A stretch of DNA of 64,000 nucleotides from Arcobacter sp. (GTDB taxonomy: Bacteria > Campylobacterota > Campylobacteria > Campylobacterales > Arcobacteraceae), in assembly GCA_002869565.1 (NCBI GenBank), contig PKUJ01000025.1, positions 86,167 through 150,166 on the forward strand, written 5' to 3'. The translations under genes and the position numbers were made by a program. The notes under the pieces are model-generated. The model had not been told where the DNA came from. It was given only the letters and a program-made list of their open reading frames with translations, and ran no database searches. Below are positions 37,025 through 45,687 of this stretch, piece by piece; the stretch's first letter is position 1; each line of letters begins with the position of its first letter.

Positions 37025-37561
37025 TTATTTTAAAAGATAAGGTAAATCACGTTTTAAAGATTCTAATAAATCTTCATTTAAAAAAAATCTTGCAAAATCT
37101 TGCTCTTTATTCTTATATGCAAAAGCACAAACATATCGATTTCTTTTTATAAGTTCAATAGTCTCTTCTAGAGTAACTTGAAGTTCCTCATTATTCATAT
37201 AGTATTCATACATACATTTTAAAGGCTCTTCATAATTTGAATCTTTGAAAAATACTACATTGTCTTCTAAAAACTCTATCACATTTTCATTATTTGACTT
37301 TATATTTAAAAATGCTTCTTTAATATCTTCCATTCGTAAATCAAACTTATATCCTAATATAATAAGTTCCTTAAAATTTTCAATATTGTTTTTTTGAAAA
37401 TAGTATTGTAAAAGAAGTGTTAAATAGTGTTCTTTAACATCATTTTCATAATTATCAATATACTCTAAAACATATTCAGTATCATCTATTTTTTGATCTT
37501 TTAACAGTTCTTTATGAATCATCCCAACTTCTGCAATGATTTCATGTAACCTATCACTCAT
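37025..37561 (-). CDS. Protein of unknown function, 178 aa
   Basis: I do not recognise the family. It is soluble, acidic and predicted mostly helical, with no signal peptide or membrane segment and one cysteine near residue 119 and another near 155. Its ATG overlaps the stop of the upstream PAS histidine kinase by eight bases (ATGAGTGA), so it is translated with the kinase. It is followed by the radical SAM gene. The tight coupling suggests a role tied to the kinase or to the enzyme. Confidence 0.75.
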   Translation of the reverse strand: MSDRLHEIIAEVGMIHKELLKDQKIDDTEYVLEYIDNYENDVKEHYLTLLLQYYFQKNNIENFKELIILGYKFDLRMEDIKEAFLNIKSNNENVIEFLEDNVVFFKDSNYEEPLKCMYEYYMNNEELQVTLEETIELIKRNRYVCAFAYKNKEQDFARFFLNEDLLESLKRDLPYLLK

Positions 37562-39149
37562 TTTCTATTCCTTTTTTATTTAAAAATGGTATTTTTATTT
37601 CAAAAGAGGCACCTTTATATTGCTCTGCTTTATATATAATATCAATATTTTTAACTTCTATATTTCCATGCATATGTTTAATTATATTTTGAGACATAAA
37701 CAGCCCTATTCCTGTGCCTTCATAATTGTGTTTTGTAGTATAATATTGTTCAAAAATTCTATCTATAATATCTAAAGGTACACCACCTCCATTATCACTA
37801 ACACTAATTACTACATATGCATCATCTATTCTAGTATTAATAAATATGCACTTTTCATATGTTTTTTTTACCAATTCGTCTTTTGCATTACCTATCAAAT
37901 TTAAAAGTACTTGTAAAAATTCATTTTCATATGTGTATAACTCAATATTTTCACAATTAACAATAAATTTTATCTTTTCTTGATTATGTTTTACTTTAGA
38001 TAGTTTTATTGATGTAGAAACTAAATGTTCAAGATTAAAATGATTTTTTTGTTTATTTGGTTTAAAAAAATTCCTAAAGTCATCAATTGTCTTTGAAAGA
38101 TATTGTACATGTTCATTAACATCTGATAAACCTTTATTAAAATCTTCTTTGGTAAGCAAATTTTCATTATTTTGTAAGATCATACCAGTTGATAATACAG
38201 ATATTGCAGATAAGGGTTGTCTCCATTGATGTGCAATATTTTCAAGCATTTCACCCATTGCAGCCATCTTAGATTGCCTTTTCATTATATTTTCATATTC
38301 TATTAATTCTTGTTTTGCAATAGAAATTTCATTTTGCAAGGTTTTATTATAATTTTTTAGTTTTTTATTTAATTCTTCTTTTTCTCTTTCTATTTCTAAT
38401 CTTTCACTTATGTCTCTTGAAATAGCTATTAAAAAACTTTTGCCTTTATACTCTTTTCTATGCAAAGATGTTTCGACAGGTATTTTTTTTCCATCTTTTG
38501 TAATATATATACCAAAAGTTGTCATAGTATTAAGTTCTTCAATTTTTTTAAATACTTCTGGAACATCAATATTATCTAATTCTTTAAAGGGTCTTCTAAA
38601 ATCACTAACTTTCATATTTTTAATTTCATTTAATGAATATCCTAAACTTTTACAAACTGTATCATTTACAAACTCAATCTCAGCAGTGGCATGATCTACT
38701 AAAAAAATCATATCTTTTGAAGAATCAATTAAATCAAAATAAAGTTTTAAATCTTCTATCCTTTTCAATCTATTAGTTATATCTTTTACATAGGAGATTA
38801 AATATTGAGATTCTTGTATAGTTGTAAATTTTGATACAATTTCAACAGGAAAAATTTCGCCATTCTTTCTTTTGTGATAAGATTCAATTGTATGAGGTAT
38901 TGAAGAATAATCTATTTCATTAAATTCTTTTACAGTATTTAAATATTTTTCTTTAGAATCAACTATAGCATCTACATCCCAAACATTTAAATTTTCAATT
39001 TCTTCAAGAGTATACCCTAAACTATTTAGCGCATTATCATTAGCAAATAATATCTTTCCATCACAATCCATCAAATATATTCCTTGATTTGATAAATTAA
39101 AAGTAGCGGAGAAAATATCTTGTTGGTTCTCTTTAATAAAATTTGTCAT
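37554..39149 (-). CDS. PAS-domain sensor histidine kinase, 531 aa
   Basis: Cytoplasmic kinase without membrane helices. Two PAS domains (about 10-130 and 135-255) carry NLNVWDVDAI, HKRKNGEIFPVEIVSKF and GYSLNEIKNMKVSDFRR. A coiled coil (255-300) precedes the H-box ENIAHQWRQPLSAIS, and the ATPase part has NLIGNAKDEL, SDNGGGVPLDII and GTGIGLFMSQN. It senses an internal cue, perhaps redox or a small ligand. No response regulator is adjacent; the genes after it are an unknown protein and a radical SAM protein. Confidence 0.9.
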   Translation of the reverse strand: MTNFIKENQQDIFSATFNLSNQGIYLMDCDGKILFANDNALNSLGYTLEEIENLNVWDVDAIVDSKEKYLNTVKEFNEIDYSSIPHTIESYHKRKNGEIFPVEIVSKFTTIQESQYLISYVKDITNRLKRIEDLKLYFDLIDSSKDMIFLVDHATAEIEFVNDTVCKSLGYSLNEIKNMKVSDFRRPFKELDNIDVPEVFKKIEELNTMTTFGIYITKDGKKIPVETSLHRKEYKGKSFLIAISRDISERLEIEREKEELNKKLKNYNKTLQNEISIAKQELIEYENIMKRQSKMAAMGEMLENIAHQWRQPLSAISVLSTGMILQNNENLLTKEDFNKGLSDVNEHVQYLSKTIDDFRNFFKPNKQKNHFNLEHLVSTSIKLSKVKHNQEKIKFIVNCENIELYTYENEFLQVLLNLIGNAKDELVKKTYEKCIFINTRIDDAYVVISVSDNGGGVPLDIIDRIFEQYYTTKHNYEGTGIGLFMSQNIIKHMHGNIEVKNIDIIYKAEQYKGASFEIKIPFLNKKGIENE

Positions 39150-39234
39150 AAATGCTTAAGTCTTTCTATTTTTGCTTATTTTATTAAAGTTTGTATTAAT
39201 TGAAGTTAAAAAAATAATTCTAATAGTAATTATG

Positions 39235-39309
39235 TGGATGGGGTAGAAGGATTCGAACCTTCGAATGACGGCACCAAAAGCCGTTGCCTTACCACTTGGC
39301 GATACCCCA
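39235..39309 (-). tRNA. tRNA-Gln (anticodon TTG)
   Basis: A 75-base cloverleaf on the minus strand. Acceptor arm TGGGGTA pairs with TACCCCA, the anticodon loop is CTTTTGG (TTG), the T-arm contains GGTTCGAATCC, and CCA is encoded at the 3' end. First of five tRNA genes in line. Confidence 0.95.
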
Positions 39310-39341
39310 TTAAGTATATAAAAATATGAATTTTAAATAAG

Positions 39342-39418
<77 letters not shown>

Positions 39419-39476
39419 ACACTATTGATAAAAGATTTGAATAATCTAGAAGTCTTATCACTTCTTCTAAACTATA

Positions 39477-39553
<77 letters not shown>

Positions 39554-39637
39554 ATAAACATCAAAATAATACCAAAGTAAAACTTAAATGTCAAAAGTGG
39601 AGTAACCAACTCCGTAAGAACGATAAACGTACTTAAA

Positions 39638-39714
39638 TGGTGGGTCATGAAGGACTCGAACCTTCGACCACTCGGTTATGAGCCGAGTGCTCTAACCAGC
39701 TGAGCTAATGACCC
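39638..39714 (-). tRNA. tRNA with CAT anticodon (Met elongator or Ile2)
   Basis: A 77-base cloverleaf with acceptor GGGTCAT/ATGACCC, anticodon loop CTCATAA (CAT), T-arm AAGGTTCGAGTCCTT and encoded CCA. It lacks initiator features such as a run of three G-C pairs below the anticodon in the usual form. Whether it is elongator Met or lysidine-modified Ile cannot be settled by eye. Confidence 0.93.
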
Positions 39715-39746
39715 TGGTTAGTGCCTAATTTTACTTAAAAATTAAG

Positions 39747-39837
39747 TGGCGGACAAGGAGGGATTCGAACCCTCGGTACCGTTGCCAGTACGCATCCTTA
39801 GCAGGGATGTGGTTTCAGCCAGCTCACCCACTTGTCC
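39747..39837 (-). tRNA. tRNA-Ser (anticodon GCT)
   Basis: A 91-base class II tRNA with long variable arm. Acceptor GGACAAG/CTTGTCC, anticodon loop CTGCTAA (GCT), T-arm GAGGGTTCGAATCCCTC and encoded CCA. Confidence 0.95.
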
Positions 39838-39932
39838 TCTTTAATTAGGGATGTAATTCTACTTCGTTTGTACTTAAATAACTCTTAAAAATATTACAAA
39901 TTATGAAAAGAATAATTAAAAAGATTAGAGAA

Positions 39933-40628
39933 TTAAATATTCTCTAAAATCTTCTCTACTACTGCTCTTGGATTCTCTGATTTATAGATAGGTCGACCTA
40001 CAACTATAAAGTCAACTTTGCTCTTTTTTGAGAAAGAAATATCAGCAACTCTTTTTTGATCACCAGAATCTTCACCAAAAGGTCTAATCCCGGGACAAAG
40101 AGTAATAAACTCAGCAGAAGTATTATTTTTAATATCAAGACTTTCAAAAGCAGAACAAACAACTCCATCAACGCCAGAGTTAAAGGTATCAATTGCAAGC
40201 TTAGTTGCTTTTGTTTCAATATCTTCGTTGTATACAGCTTTAAACTCATCATTATCAAAAGATGTAAGTGCAGTAACTGCTATCACAAGAGGTTTATTTG
40301 GAATATCTTTAATTCTATCCATAACTGTTTTCATTGCTCTACTACCTGCACTTGCATGTACATTACACATATCTACAAGTCCAAAATTTGCAATTTCTTC
40401 AGCTGCATCAGCCATGGTATTAGGAATATCATAAAGTTTTAAATCTAAAAATATTTTGAAATTAGGATTAATAACTTTTATCTCTTCTAAAAATGCTTTA
40501 CCATCTCTAATATAAGATCTAAACCCTACTTTTAACCATACATCAAAATCTTTAATTTGCTCTACTAGTGCAAGGTTTTCTTTTGCACTAGGTAAATCAA
40601 GAGATATACAAAGTTTCATACTGCTCAT
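39933..40628 (-). CDS. pyrF: Orotidine 5'-phosphate decarboxylase
   Basis: Last step of UMP synthesis. The catalytic Asp-Lys-Asp set is in [12 protein letters not shown] (about residue 60), with [20 protein letters not shown] and [12 protein letters not shown] later in the barrel. Length 231 aa is normal. Three in-frame starts are close together (GTG 40631, ATG 40628, ATG 40619); the ATG at 40628 lies eight bases after AAGG and is used here. It follows nusB with almost no gap. Confidence 0.95.
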   Translation of the reverse strand: MSSMKLCISLDLPSAKENLALVEQIKDFDVWLKVGFRSYIRDGKAFLEEIKVINPNFKIFLDLKLYDIPNTMADAAEEIANFGLVDMCNVHASAGSRAMKTVMDRIKDIPNKPLVIAVTALTSFDNDEFKAVYNEDIETKATKLAIDTFNSGVDGVVCSAFESLDIKNNTSAEFITLCPGIRPFGEDSGDQKRVADISFSKKSKVDFIVVGRPIYKSENPRAVVEKILENI

Positions 40629-40631
40629 CAC

Positions 40632-41027
40632 TTAAGCCTTATTTACTTTATCTAATACTCCATTGATAAACTTTGGAGCACCATCAGACGCAAGTCTTTT
40701 TGATAATTCAATAGCTTCATTAATAATAATTGGTTTATCTAAATCTTTAAAGAATATTTCATAAATAGCTAGTCTTAAAATTGATTTTTCAACAGAACCA
40801 ATATCTTTGATTCCTCCTTGATTTAGATGACTAACAATCTCAACATCAATCATTTCAAGGTTTTCAACTACACCATTAAATAAATCTAAAGCAAACTCTT
40901 TTTGTTTGTTTCTAATTTTCTTTTCTTCTAAGATTTCATCTACAAATTTTACAATACCTTCATTACCTAAATCATAAGCATATAATAAACCTATTACAGA
41001 CTCCCTAGCTTGTGTTCTAGTTGCCAA
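40632..41027 (-). CDS. nusB: Transcription antitermination protein NusB
   Basis: All-helical RNA-binding protein of the rRNA antitermination complex. ATRTQARESVIGLLYAYDLG at the start and the C-terminal PIIINEAIELSKRLA...FINGVLDKV pattern are the family signature. Length 131 aa is normal. It lies between ribH and pyrF, the usual order in this phylum. Confidence 0.95.
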   Translation of the reverse strand: MATRTQARESVIGLLYAYDLGNEGIVKFVDEILEEKKIRNKQKEFALDLFNGVVENLEMIDVEIVSHLNQGGIKDIGSVEKSILRLAIYEIFFKDLDKPIIINEAIELSKRLASDGAPKFINGVLDKVNKA

Positions 41028-41028
41028 T

Positions 41029-41499
41029 CTATTTCTCCATCACTGAATATAAGTCTAACATTTCTATAATAGTAACCATAGCTTCAGCACCTTTATTTCC
41101 AACTTTAGAACCAGCTCTTTCAATAGATTGTTCAATTGTATCTGTAGTTAAAACACCATTTGATACTGGTTTTCCATATTTTAAAGCAACAGTTGCAATA
41201 CCTTTTGTAGCCTCAGCTGATATATAATCAAAGTGAGGCGTTGCACCTCTGATTACTGCACCAACACAACAAACCGCGTCATATTTACCACTAGCTAAAG
41301 CTTTATCTAATGCAAATGGAATTTCAAATGCACCAGGAACTAAAATAAGTTCTAAATTTTCTTCATTTCCACCATGTCTAATAAAGGCATCTTTTGCACC
41401 TTCAACTAATCTATCAGTAATAATGTGATTAAATCGTCCATTAATAATAGCAACTTTTTCATTGCCTTTTAATCTTAAGTTTCCTTCAATGATATTCAT
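41029..41499 (-). CDS. ribH: 6,7-dimethyl-8-ribityllumazine synthase
   Basis: Penultimate step of riboflavin synthesis. Motifs ARFN-like [42 protein letters not shown] and [17 protein letters not shown] are present. Length 156 aa is typical. It is followed one base later by nusB. In relatives kdsA stands directly upstream; here about 1.7 kb of other DNA intervenes. Confidence 0.96.
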   Translation of the reverse strand: MNIIEGNLRLKGNEKVAIINGRFNHIITDRLVEGAKDAFIRHGGNEENLELILVPGAFEIPFALDKALASGKYDAVCCVGAVIRGATPHFDYISAEATKGIATVALKYGKPVSNGVLTTDTIEQSIERAGSKVGNKGAEAMVTIIEMLDLYSVMEK

Positions 41500-41754
41500 T
41501 TATATTTCTCCAAAAGTATAAGTAATTTAAGAAATTACCTATTGTTGTTTTATTTATATTTGGCGATTATATCTAAATATTGATTAGATTACGAAATTGT
41601 AGGTTTTGTTAATGTTTTATGAGTTTTAGGAAAGTTGTTGTTTTTTGTTTGGGGTTAATGAAGGAAAAGAAAAAGTGTTGTATTTAGAAATTATGATTTT
41701 CCATTTTTTTGGATGAATAAAATTTCATAGGTGCATTGAGGGGTGTTTGTTTTT
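41500..41754. other. Leader region of ribH, no gene seen
   Basis: This stretch between ribH and the integron-like cassette contains the ribH leader and a T-rich segment with no credible coding frame. No FMN riboswitch fold could be recognised by eye. Confidence 0.5.
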
Positions 41755-41813
41755 ATTTAATGTCCGCATAATCGAGCGAGGCACGAGCGTCGTTTTTAAC
41801 GCGATTGTTATGC
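41755..41813 (-). repeat. attC-like recombination site (59 bp)
   Basis: Directly after the stop of the 141-aa gene the minus strand reads GCATAAC, matching the R'' core (RYYYAAC pattern, as the complement of GTTATGC). The site ends 59 bp later in ATTAAAT, one base from the R' core GTTRRRY. The centre is GC-rich and partly self-complementary. Length and cores fit a minimal integron attC (59-base element) whose R' cleavage base has changed. Confidence 0.65.
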
Positions 41814-41814
41814 C

Positions 41815-42240
41815 TTACCACCAGTCTGGCGCTCTGGTTGAGGCAGGATAGCCAGCTTTAATAAGACAACTTAACAATGTGTCATCTTGGACTAGACACA
41901 TACCTTCATGGCCTATTGTAGCTGCAATCCAAGATGATTCCGACTTTTTATATAGTGCAAGGCTATCACAGTTTTTCTTTAGCTCATTGTATGAAGAGCC
42001 AATCAATTTCATTGTTGTTAGGGAGGCAGAAGTCGGCACAGTACACTTTGGAATAGAGCCGTCTCCATAAGTAGTTATTGGAGTTAATGATAATGACTTC
42101 TGAGCGACCTCAATCCCTGCTAGTTTTGTTGCGGTGGACTCTGGATATAACCAAATGCAAATAGTTAAATCATCCAAACTTGCCAAGAAAGAAAGCAATT
42201 GGATTTGACGATCAAAGTCCTTTTCTTCAACGTAAATCAT
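41815..42240 (-). CDS. Cassette-borne protein of unknown function, 141 aa
   Basis: I do not recognise the family. No signal peptide or membrane segment is visible. The N-terminal part is acidic (MIYVEEKDFDRQIQLLSFLA) and the C-terminus ends GYPASTRAPDWW, a tail with conserved-looking aromatic residues. Counting bases 41821-42000 gives 76 G or C of 180, about 42 percent, against about 22-30 percent in lines counted from nusB and ribH. Codon use is less AT-biased than that of its neighbours. It sits inside an integron-cassette structure, so horizontal origin is likely. Confidence 0.75.
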   Translation of the reverse strand: MIYVEEKDFDRQIQLLSFLASLDDLTICIWLYPESTATKLAGIEVAQKSLSLTPITTYGDGSIPKCTVPTSASLTTMKLIGSSYNELKKNCDSLALYKKSESSWIAATIGHEGMCLVQDDTLLSCLIKAGYPASTRAPDWW

Positions 42241-42602
42241 TATTATCTCTTAGGCATAACTATAATTAAACATACATTATATACATTTTTCATCTAAAAT
42301 CCTTAATAATCCAACATCTATTATAAGATGTTAACTAGTACCAGTTTTTGGTATATTTTATAAAAATATTACAATATTTAATATTTTTCAATACTAACTT
42401 TATTTTTTAATTATAATTATTATGTATATTTTATATCTAAATATAGTTGATAATTGCATAAAATGTATGATTATCAATAAAAACTTTGATAATCATACAT
42501 TTTGTAGTTTTTTATATTTATTTAAATTGGAAGAAAATGAGATACAAAATATTTTATATATAGTTTTTATTGTATGCAAGTGTCTTGAAGAACAAGTTCT
42601 TC
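42241..42602. other. Non-coding stretch after the cassette
   Basis: No convincing gene; the 69-codon frame at 42422-42631 runs through a perfect hairpin and has no ribosome site. The stretch holds the cassette's 5' core and that hairpin. Confidence 0.5.
42460..42503. repeat. Perfect 17-bp hairpin
   Basis: The arm at 42460-42476 (AAAATGTATGATTATCA) is exactly inverted at 42487-42503 with a 10-base loop. There is no following U-tract. Function unknown; it could be a small mobile repeat, a protein-binding site or a structured RNA end. Confidence 0.7.
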
Positions 42603-43106
42603 GCTTTCTTTACTTTTGGTTGCAAAAGTAAAATAAAAGCAACCAGACGCGTTGTTGAAGCTAAAGTTCCCTCCCACTTCACTTTTTAAAGCTAGCCTGC
42701 AAAACTCAATAAAAACGTGACATTAAGTCACCTTTTTATCTTAAACAGTTTCGGCTTTTTCCGCTTTAAAAAGCAAAGCACTCGGCTTCAACAAAGTCTG
42801 GACCATAAGAAAATTCAAACTATCATTTATAAATTGAGTATTACACCGATTAAAACAAAATGGTACCAAAAAATGTAAAGGTCATTATCACACTTTCCCA
42901 CATTTGAGAAGCCGAGTGTTTATTTATCTCTTTTGAAAACAAGTGACTAAACTGTCTGAAGCGTAAAGAAATGTGCTGGGAGCACATTTTAGCAAGTTTT
43001 TAGGCACTCAAAAGGGATAAATAAAAAGCGAGGGGACCTTCGGCTTCGAGACCCCGTGGGTTGTTTTTATTTTACTTTTTTCAATAAAAAAGTAAAGAAA
43101 AAAGCC
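42603..43106. mobile_element. About 500-bp non-coding element with imperfect inverted termini
   Basis: The left end (42603-42644) and the complement of the right end (43058-43106) both read GCTTT..CTTTACTTTT, then a short variable part, then AAAAGTAAAATAAAA-CAACC. Inside are further inverted pairs: CACTCGGCTTC (42779-42789) with 42908-42918; 42919-42936 with 43008-43025 (17 of 18); and a perfect 9-bp hairpin at 42969-42989. No gene is seen. It looks like a MITE-like or other structured non-coding element. Confidence 0.55.
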
Positions 43107-43189
43107 TTGAATTTTAATACATTTCCAAGAACATAATACCTAAGCTAATAAATAGCATGCCTCAAAAAAATAAATCTAATTTATAAAAT

Positions 43190-43987
43190 CTAATACCCCA
43201 AAACTTCCTGAATAGCAAAAAGGTCATTTATCACTTTGTATAACTCATCCACTTGAACCATATTTGGTCCATCACTTAATGCTACACTTGGATCTACATG
43301 TGTTTCGAAGAAAAATCCATCTACTCCTACAGCTGCGGCTGCTTTTGCTAGGCTTGGTACTATTGCTGCATTTCCGCCTGTTGTTTCTCCTGTGCTTGGA
43401 ACTTGGGCAGAGTGTGTGGCATCAAAGATTACTGGTGCGTATTCTCTCATAGCTATTAGGTTTTTCATATCTACTACTAAAGCACCGTATCCAAAGGTAT
43501 TTCCTCTTTCACAAAGCCATACTCCGTTCTCTTTTGAGTTTTGATAATTTACTTCATCAACACCTCTTGTTTTTAATACTTTTTCAACTGGATGTTTCAT
43601 ACTTCCTGGTGCTAAAAATTGACCTTTTTTGATATTTATTTTACAATTAGTTTTCGCAGCAGCTACTAGCAAATCTGTTTGTCTACATAAAAAAGCAGGT
43701 ATTTGTAATATATCTAATACCTCAGCAGCAGGAGCAGCTTGATATGATTCATGAATATCTGTTACTAATCTATAACCAAACTGTTCTTTTATTTCTTGGA
43801 ACATTTTTAGACCTTCATCTAATCCTGGTCCTCTAAATGAACTCAAACTTGTTCTATTTGCTTTATCAAAAGAAGCTTTAAAATAAAAATCAACTCTTTT
43901 ATCTTCACTTAATGGCTTTAACTTTTCAGCAATTCTCATTACTGTATCTCTATCTTCTAAAACACAAGGTCCTGTTAATATAATCAC
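43190..43987 (-). CDS. kdsA: 3-deoxy-8-phosphooctulonate synthase
   Basis: Makes KDO-8-phosphate for lipopolysaccharide from PEP and arabinose 5-phosphate. LTGPCVLEDRDTVMRIAEKL at the start, YFKASFDKANRTS, QIPAFLCRQTDLLVAAAKT and the C-terminal FFETHVDPSVALSDGPNM are KdsA signatures. The cysteine next to PEDRD-like residues (C8) suggests a metal-dependent form. Length 265 aa is normal. Its ATG overlaps the end of the channel gene. Confidence 0.95.
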   Translation of the reverse strand: MIILTGPCVLEDRDTVMRIAEKLKPLSEDKRVDFYFKASFDKANRTSLSSFRGPGLDEGLKMFQEIKEQFGYRLVTDIHESYQAAPAAEVLDILQIPAFLCRQTDLLVAAAKTNCKINIKKGQFLAPGSMKHPVEKVLKTRGVDEVNYQNSKENGVWLCERGNTFGYGALVVDMKNLIAMREYAPVIFDATHSAQVPSTGETTGGNAAIVPSLAKAAAAVGVDGFFFETHVDPSVALSDGPNMVQVDELYKVINDLFAIQEVLGY

Positions 43988-45675
43988 TTGTTCTTCCTTA
44001 AAATTATTGTTTTTTTCTCTTCACCTGTATATGCATAATGAAATTCATATATGTTTTCAGCAATATTTTCTATATCAATTTTTGCATTTTCATCACAGGC
44101 AAATAATATCTCATCATTTTCTTTTAATATAATTTCACTATCTGGCAATAAAATTGTTTCATCTTCTCTTTGTATTAATAAAGGTATTATATTATTAATT
44201 TGTTCTCTATTATATAAAGAGCGAGAAAAAATTTCTAATTTAATTTCTTTATTTTCTTTGATTGCCTTATAAACTTCTATTGCTTGCTTACTATTAATTT
44301 TTATTTCATAAAGAATTGGATTTTCATCAATTCTTTGAATTAAATCTTTTACAAGTTTTGCTGCCCATTCGTTATTTTTTCTATAAAAATGTTCAATAAA
44401 TTTATCAGATAAAGGACTAATCAAGGCATTTGTAGTTTTGTTTATCAAAATACGTGAAGGCATAAAGATATGATCAATTTTTGCATTTTCAAATATAGAG
44501 AAATCTTCCATCTCATTTTCACGAGCTATTGTCATGATATTAGGATTAAGTTTTTTTGCAGTTGCTAAAATGGAAAGGTTTGTTGTATCATCATTTGTTG
44601 CAGATATTATAGCCACAGCATTTTCTATTCCAACATTTAAGAGTAATTCTTTATCATCTGCATCTCCATAAGTAATATGCATAAATTCATCAGCTGTAAA
44701 AGTTCCTACTTTTATTCTATCAATTTCAACAAATTCTGCTTCAATACGATCTTGTTTCAAATTTGAATAAATATGTTGTCCCATTCTTCCATATCCGCAA
44801 ATTATATATTTTCCCTGAGGGAAAGAGGGTAAACTAGCATCCAAATTATCAATTTTATATATCCATTTTTCAAGTTTCAAAAGATTAGGAGCATTTAAAG
44901 CCATAGCTATTTCACTCGATATAATTGAAAATGGATTTGCAATAATCTCTACATCTAAATCTTTTAAATTTTCTGAATGATTTGTAGTTGTAGATTTAAC
45001 AGCTAATCTTATTCGTGGATTTAAAAGTTTTGAAGTAAGTGCAATACGAAGATTTAAAGAATCATCTTCAAAAATAGATACCAAACCTTTACAGTTATAT
45101 TTTTTTATCCCTGCTGATTCTAAAGCAATAGGACTATAAGCATCAGCAACTAATACAGGTACGCTAGGAGTAAAATTTTCCAAGATAAGCTCATTGGCTC
45201 TTAATTGGTCCATTTCTATGACTACAGCTCTAATTCCTTGAATCATAGCTCTATTTATTATCTCACTTGTAATTTGATTATAACCAAGAACTATAATAAA
45301 CTTGTCTTTCAAACTTTTAACTTGTCTTCTAAATTTTGTTTTTTCTATTTCTCTTAAAAATATTTTATCTTGAAGCAATGTGACAAGGGTACCAATTCCA
45401 TAAAACCAACCAAGAACAGTTAAATAAATAGAAAATGTGACCCATAGTTTTTGAGAATATGTAAATGCAAAAGGAGTTTCACCAAAACCTATTGTACTTG
45501 CAGTATAAGAGACAAAATAAAAGGCATCAAATATACTCATTTTATAGATATTTCCATCATTGTCAACTCCATCTATTATAAGAAGTCCGACAATTGCAAT
45601 TGTGTAAGTAATGGTAATCACCAAAAATGGCTTTCGCATTCTCTGTAAAACAATAAATAATGAGCTATTTTTCAC
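43984..45675 (-). CDS. Potassium channel protein with two RCK/TrkA-N domains, 563 aa
   Basis: Ligand-gated K+ channel of the two-helix type. The first helix (about 17-34) and a second (about 78-99) flank a pore loop with the selectivity filter TIGFGE (61-66). The cytoplasmic part has two nucleotide-binding RCK domains, with IIVLGYNQITSEII (about 112) and KYIICGYGRMGQHIY (about 288), and a TrkA-C-like end. It probably opens on binding NAD(H), ATP or a similar ligand. It overlaps the kdsA start by four bases. Confidence 0.9.
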   Translation of the reverse strand: MKNSSLFIVLQRMRKPFLVITITYTIAIVGLLIIDGVDNDGNIYKMSIFDAFYFVSYTASTIGFGETPFAFTYSQKLWVTFSIYLTVLGWFYGIGTLVTLLQDKIFLREIEKTKFRRQVKSLKDKFIIVLGYNQITSEIINRAMIQGIRAVVIEMDQLRANELILENFTPSVPVLVADAYSPIALESAGIKKYNCKGLVSIFEDDSLNLRIALTSKLLNPRIRLAVKSTTTNHSENLKDLDVEIIANPFSIISSEIAMALNAPNLLKLEKWIYKIDNLDASLPSFPQGKYIICGYGRMGQHIYSNLKQDRIEAEFVEIDRIKVGTFTADEFMHITYGDADDKELLLNVGIENAVAIISATNDDTTNLSILATAKKLNPNIMTIARENEMEDFSIFENAKIDHIFMPSRILINKTTNALISPLSDKFIEHFYRKNNEWAAKLVKDLIQRIDENPILYEIKINSKQAIEVYKAIKENKEIKLEIFSRSLYNREQINNIIPLLIQREDETILLPDSEIILKENDEILFACDENAKIDIENIAENIYEFHYAYTGEEKKTIILRKNK

Positions 45676-45687
45676 AAAATTACCTAG

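Larger units (their letters stand above)
41755..42260 (-). mobile_element. Solitary integron-type gene cassette
   Basis: On the minus strand, GTTATGC (42260-42254) stands 13 bases before the ATG of the 141-aa gene, and the gene is followed at once by a 59-bp attC-like site. This is the exact layout of an integron gene cassette: core site, short leader, one gene, attC. The gene is GC-richer than its surroundings. No integrase gene is near. It probably entered by recombination at a secondary site or is a leftover from a lost integron. Confidence 0.6.

Noticed and set aside
40004..40442. Overlapping frames on both strands within pyrF
   Set aside because: They are shadows of the clear pyrF coding frame.
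41500..41754. FMN riboswitch upstream of ribH
   Set aside because: The conserved FMN-aptamer sequence boxes could not be found by eye on the minus strand.
42422..42631. 69-codon plus-strand frame rich in Cys, Leu and Tyr
   Set aside because: It passes through a perfect hairpin and into the left end of the structured element, has no ribosome site and no recognisable motif.
42603..43106. Insertion sequence with transposase
   Set aside because: Inverted ends are present, but no frame of useful length or transposase motif is found inside.
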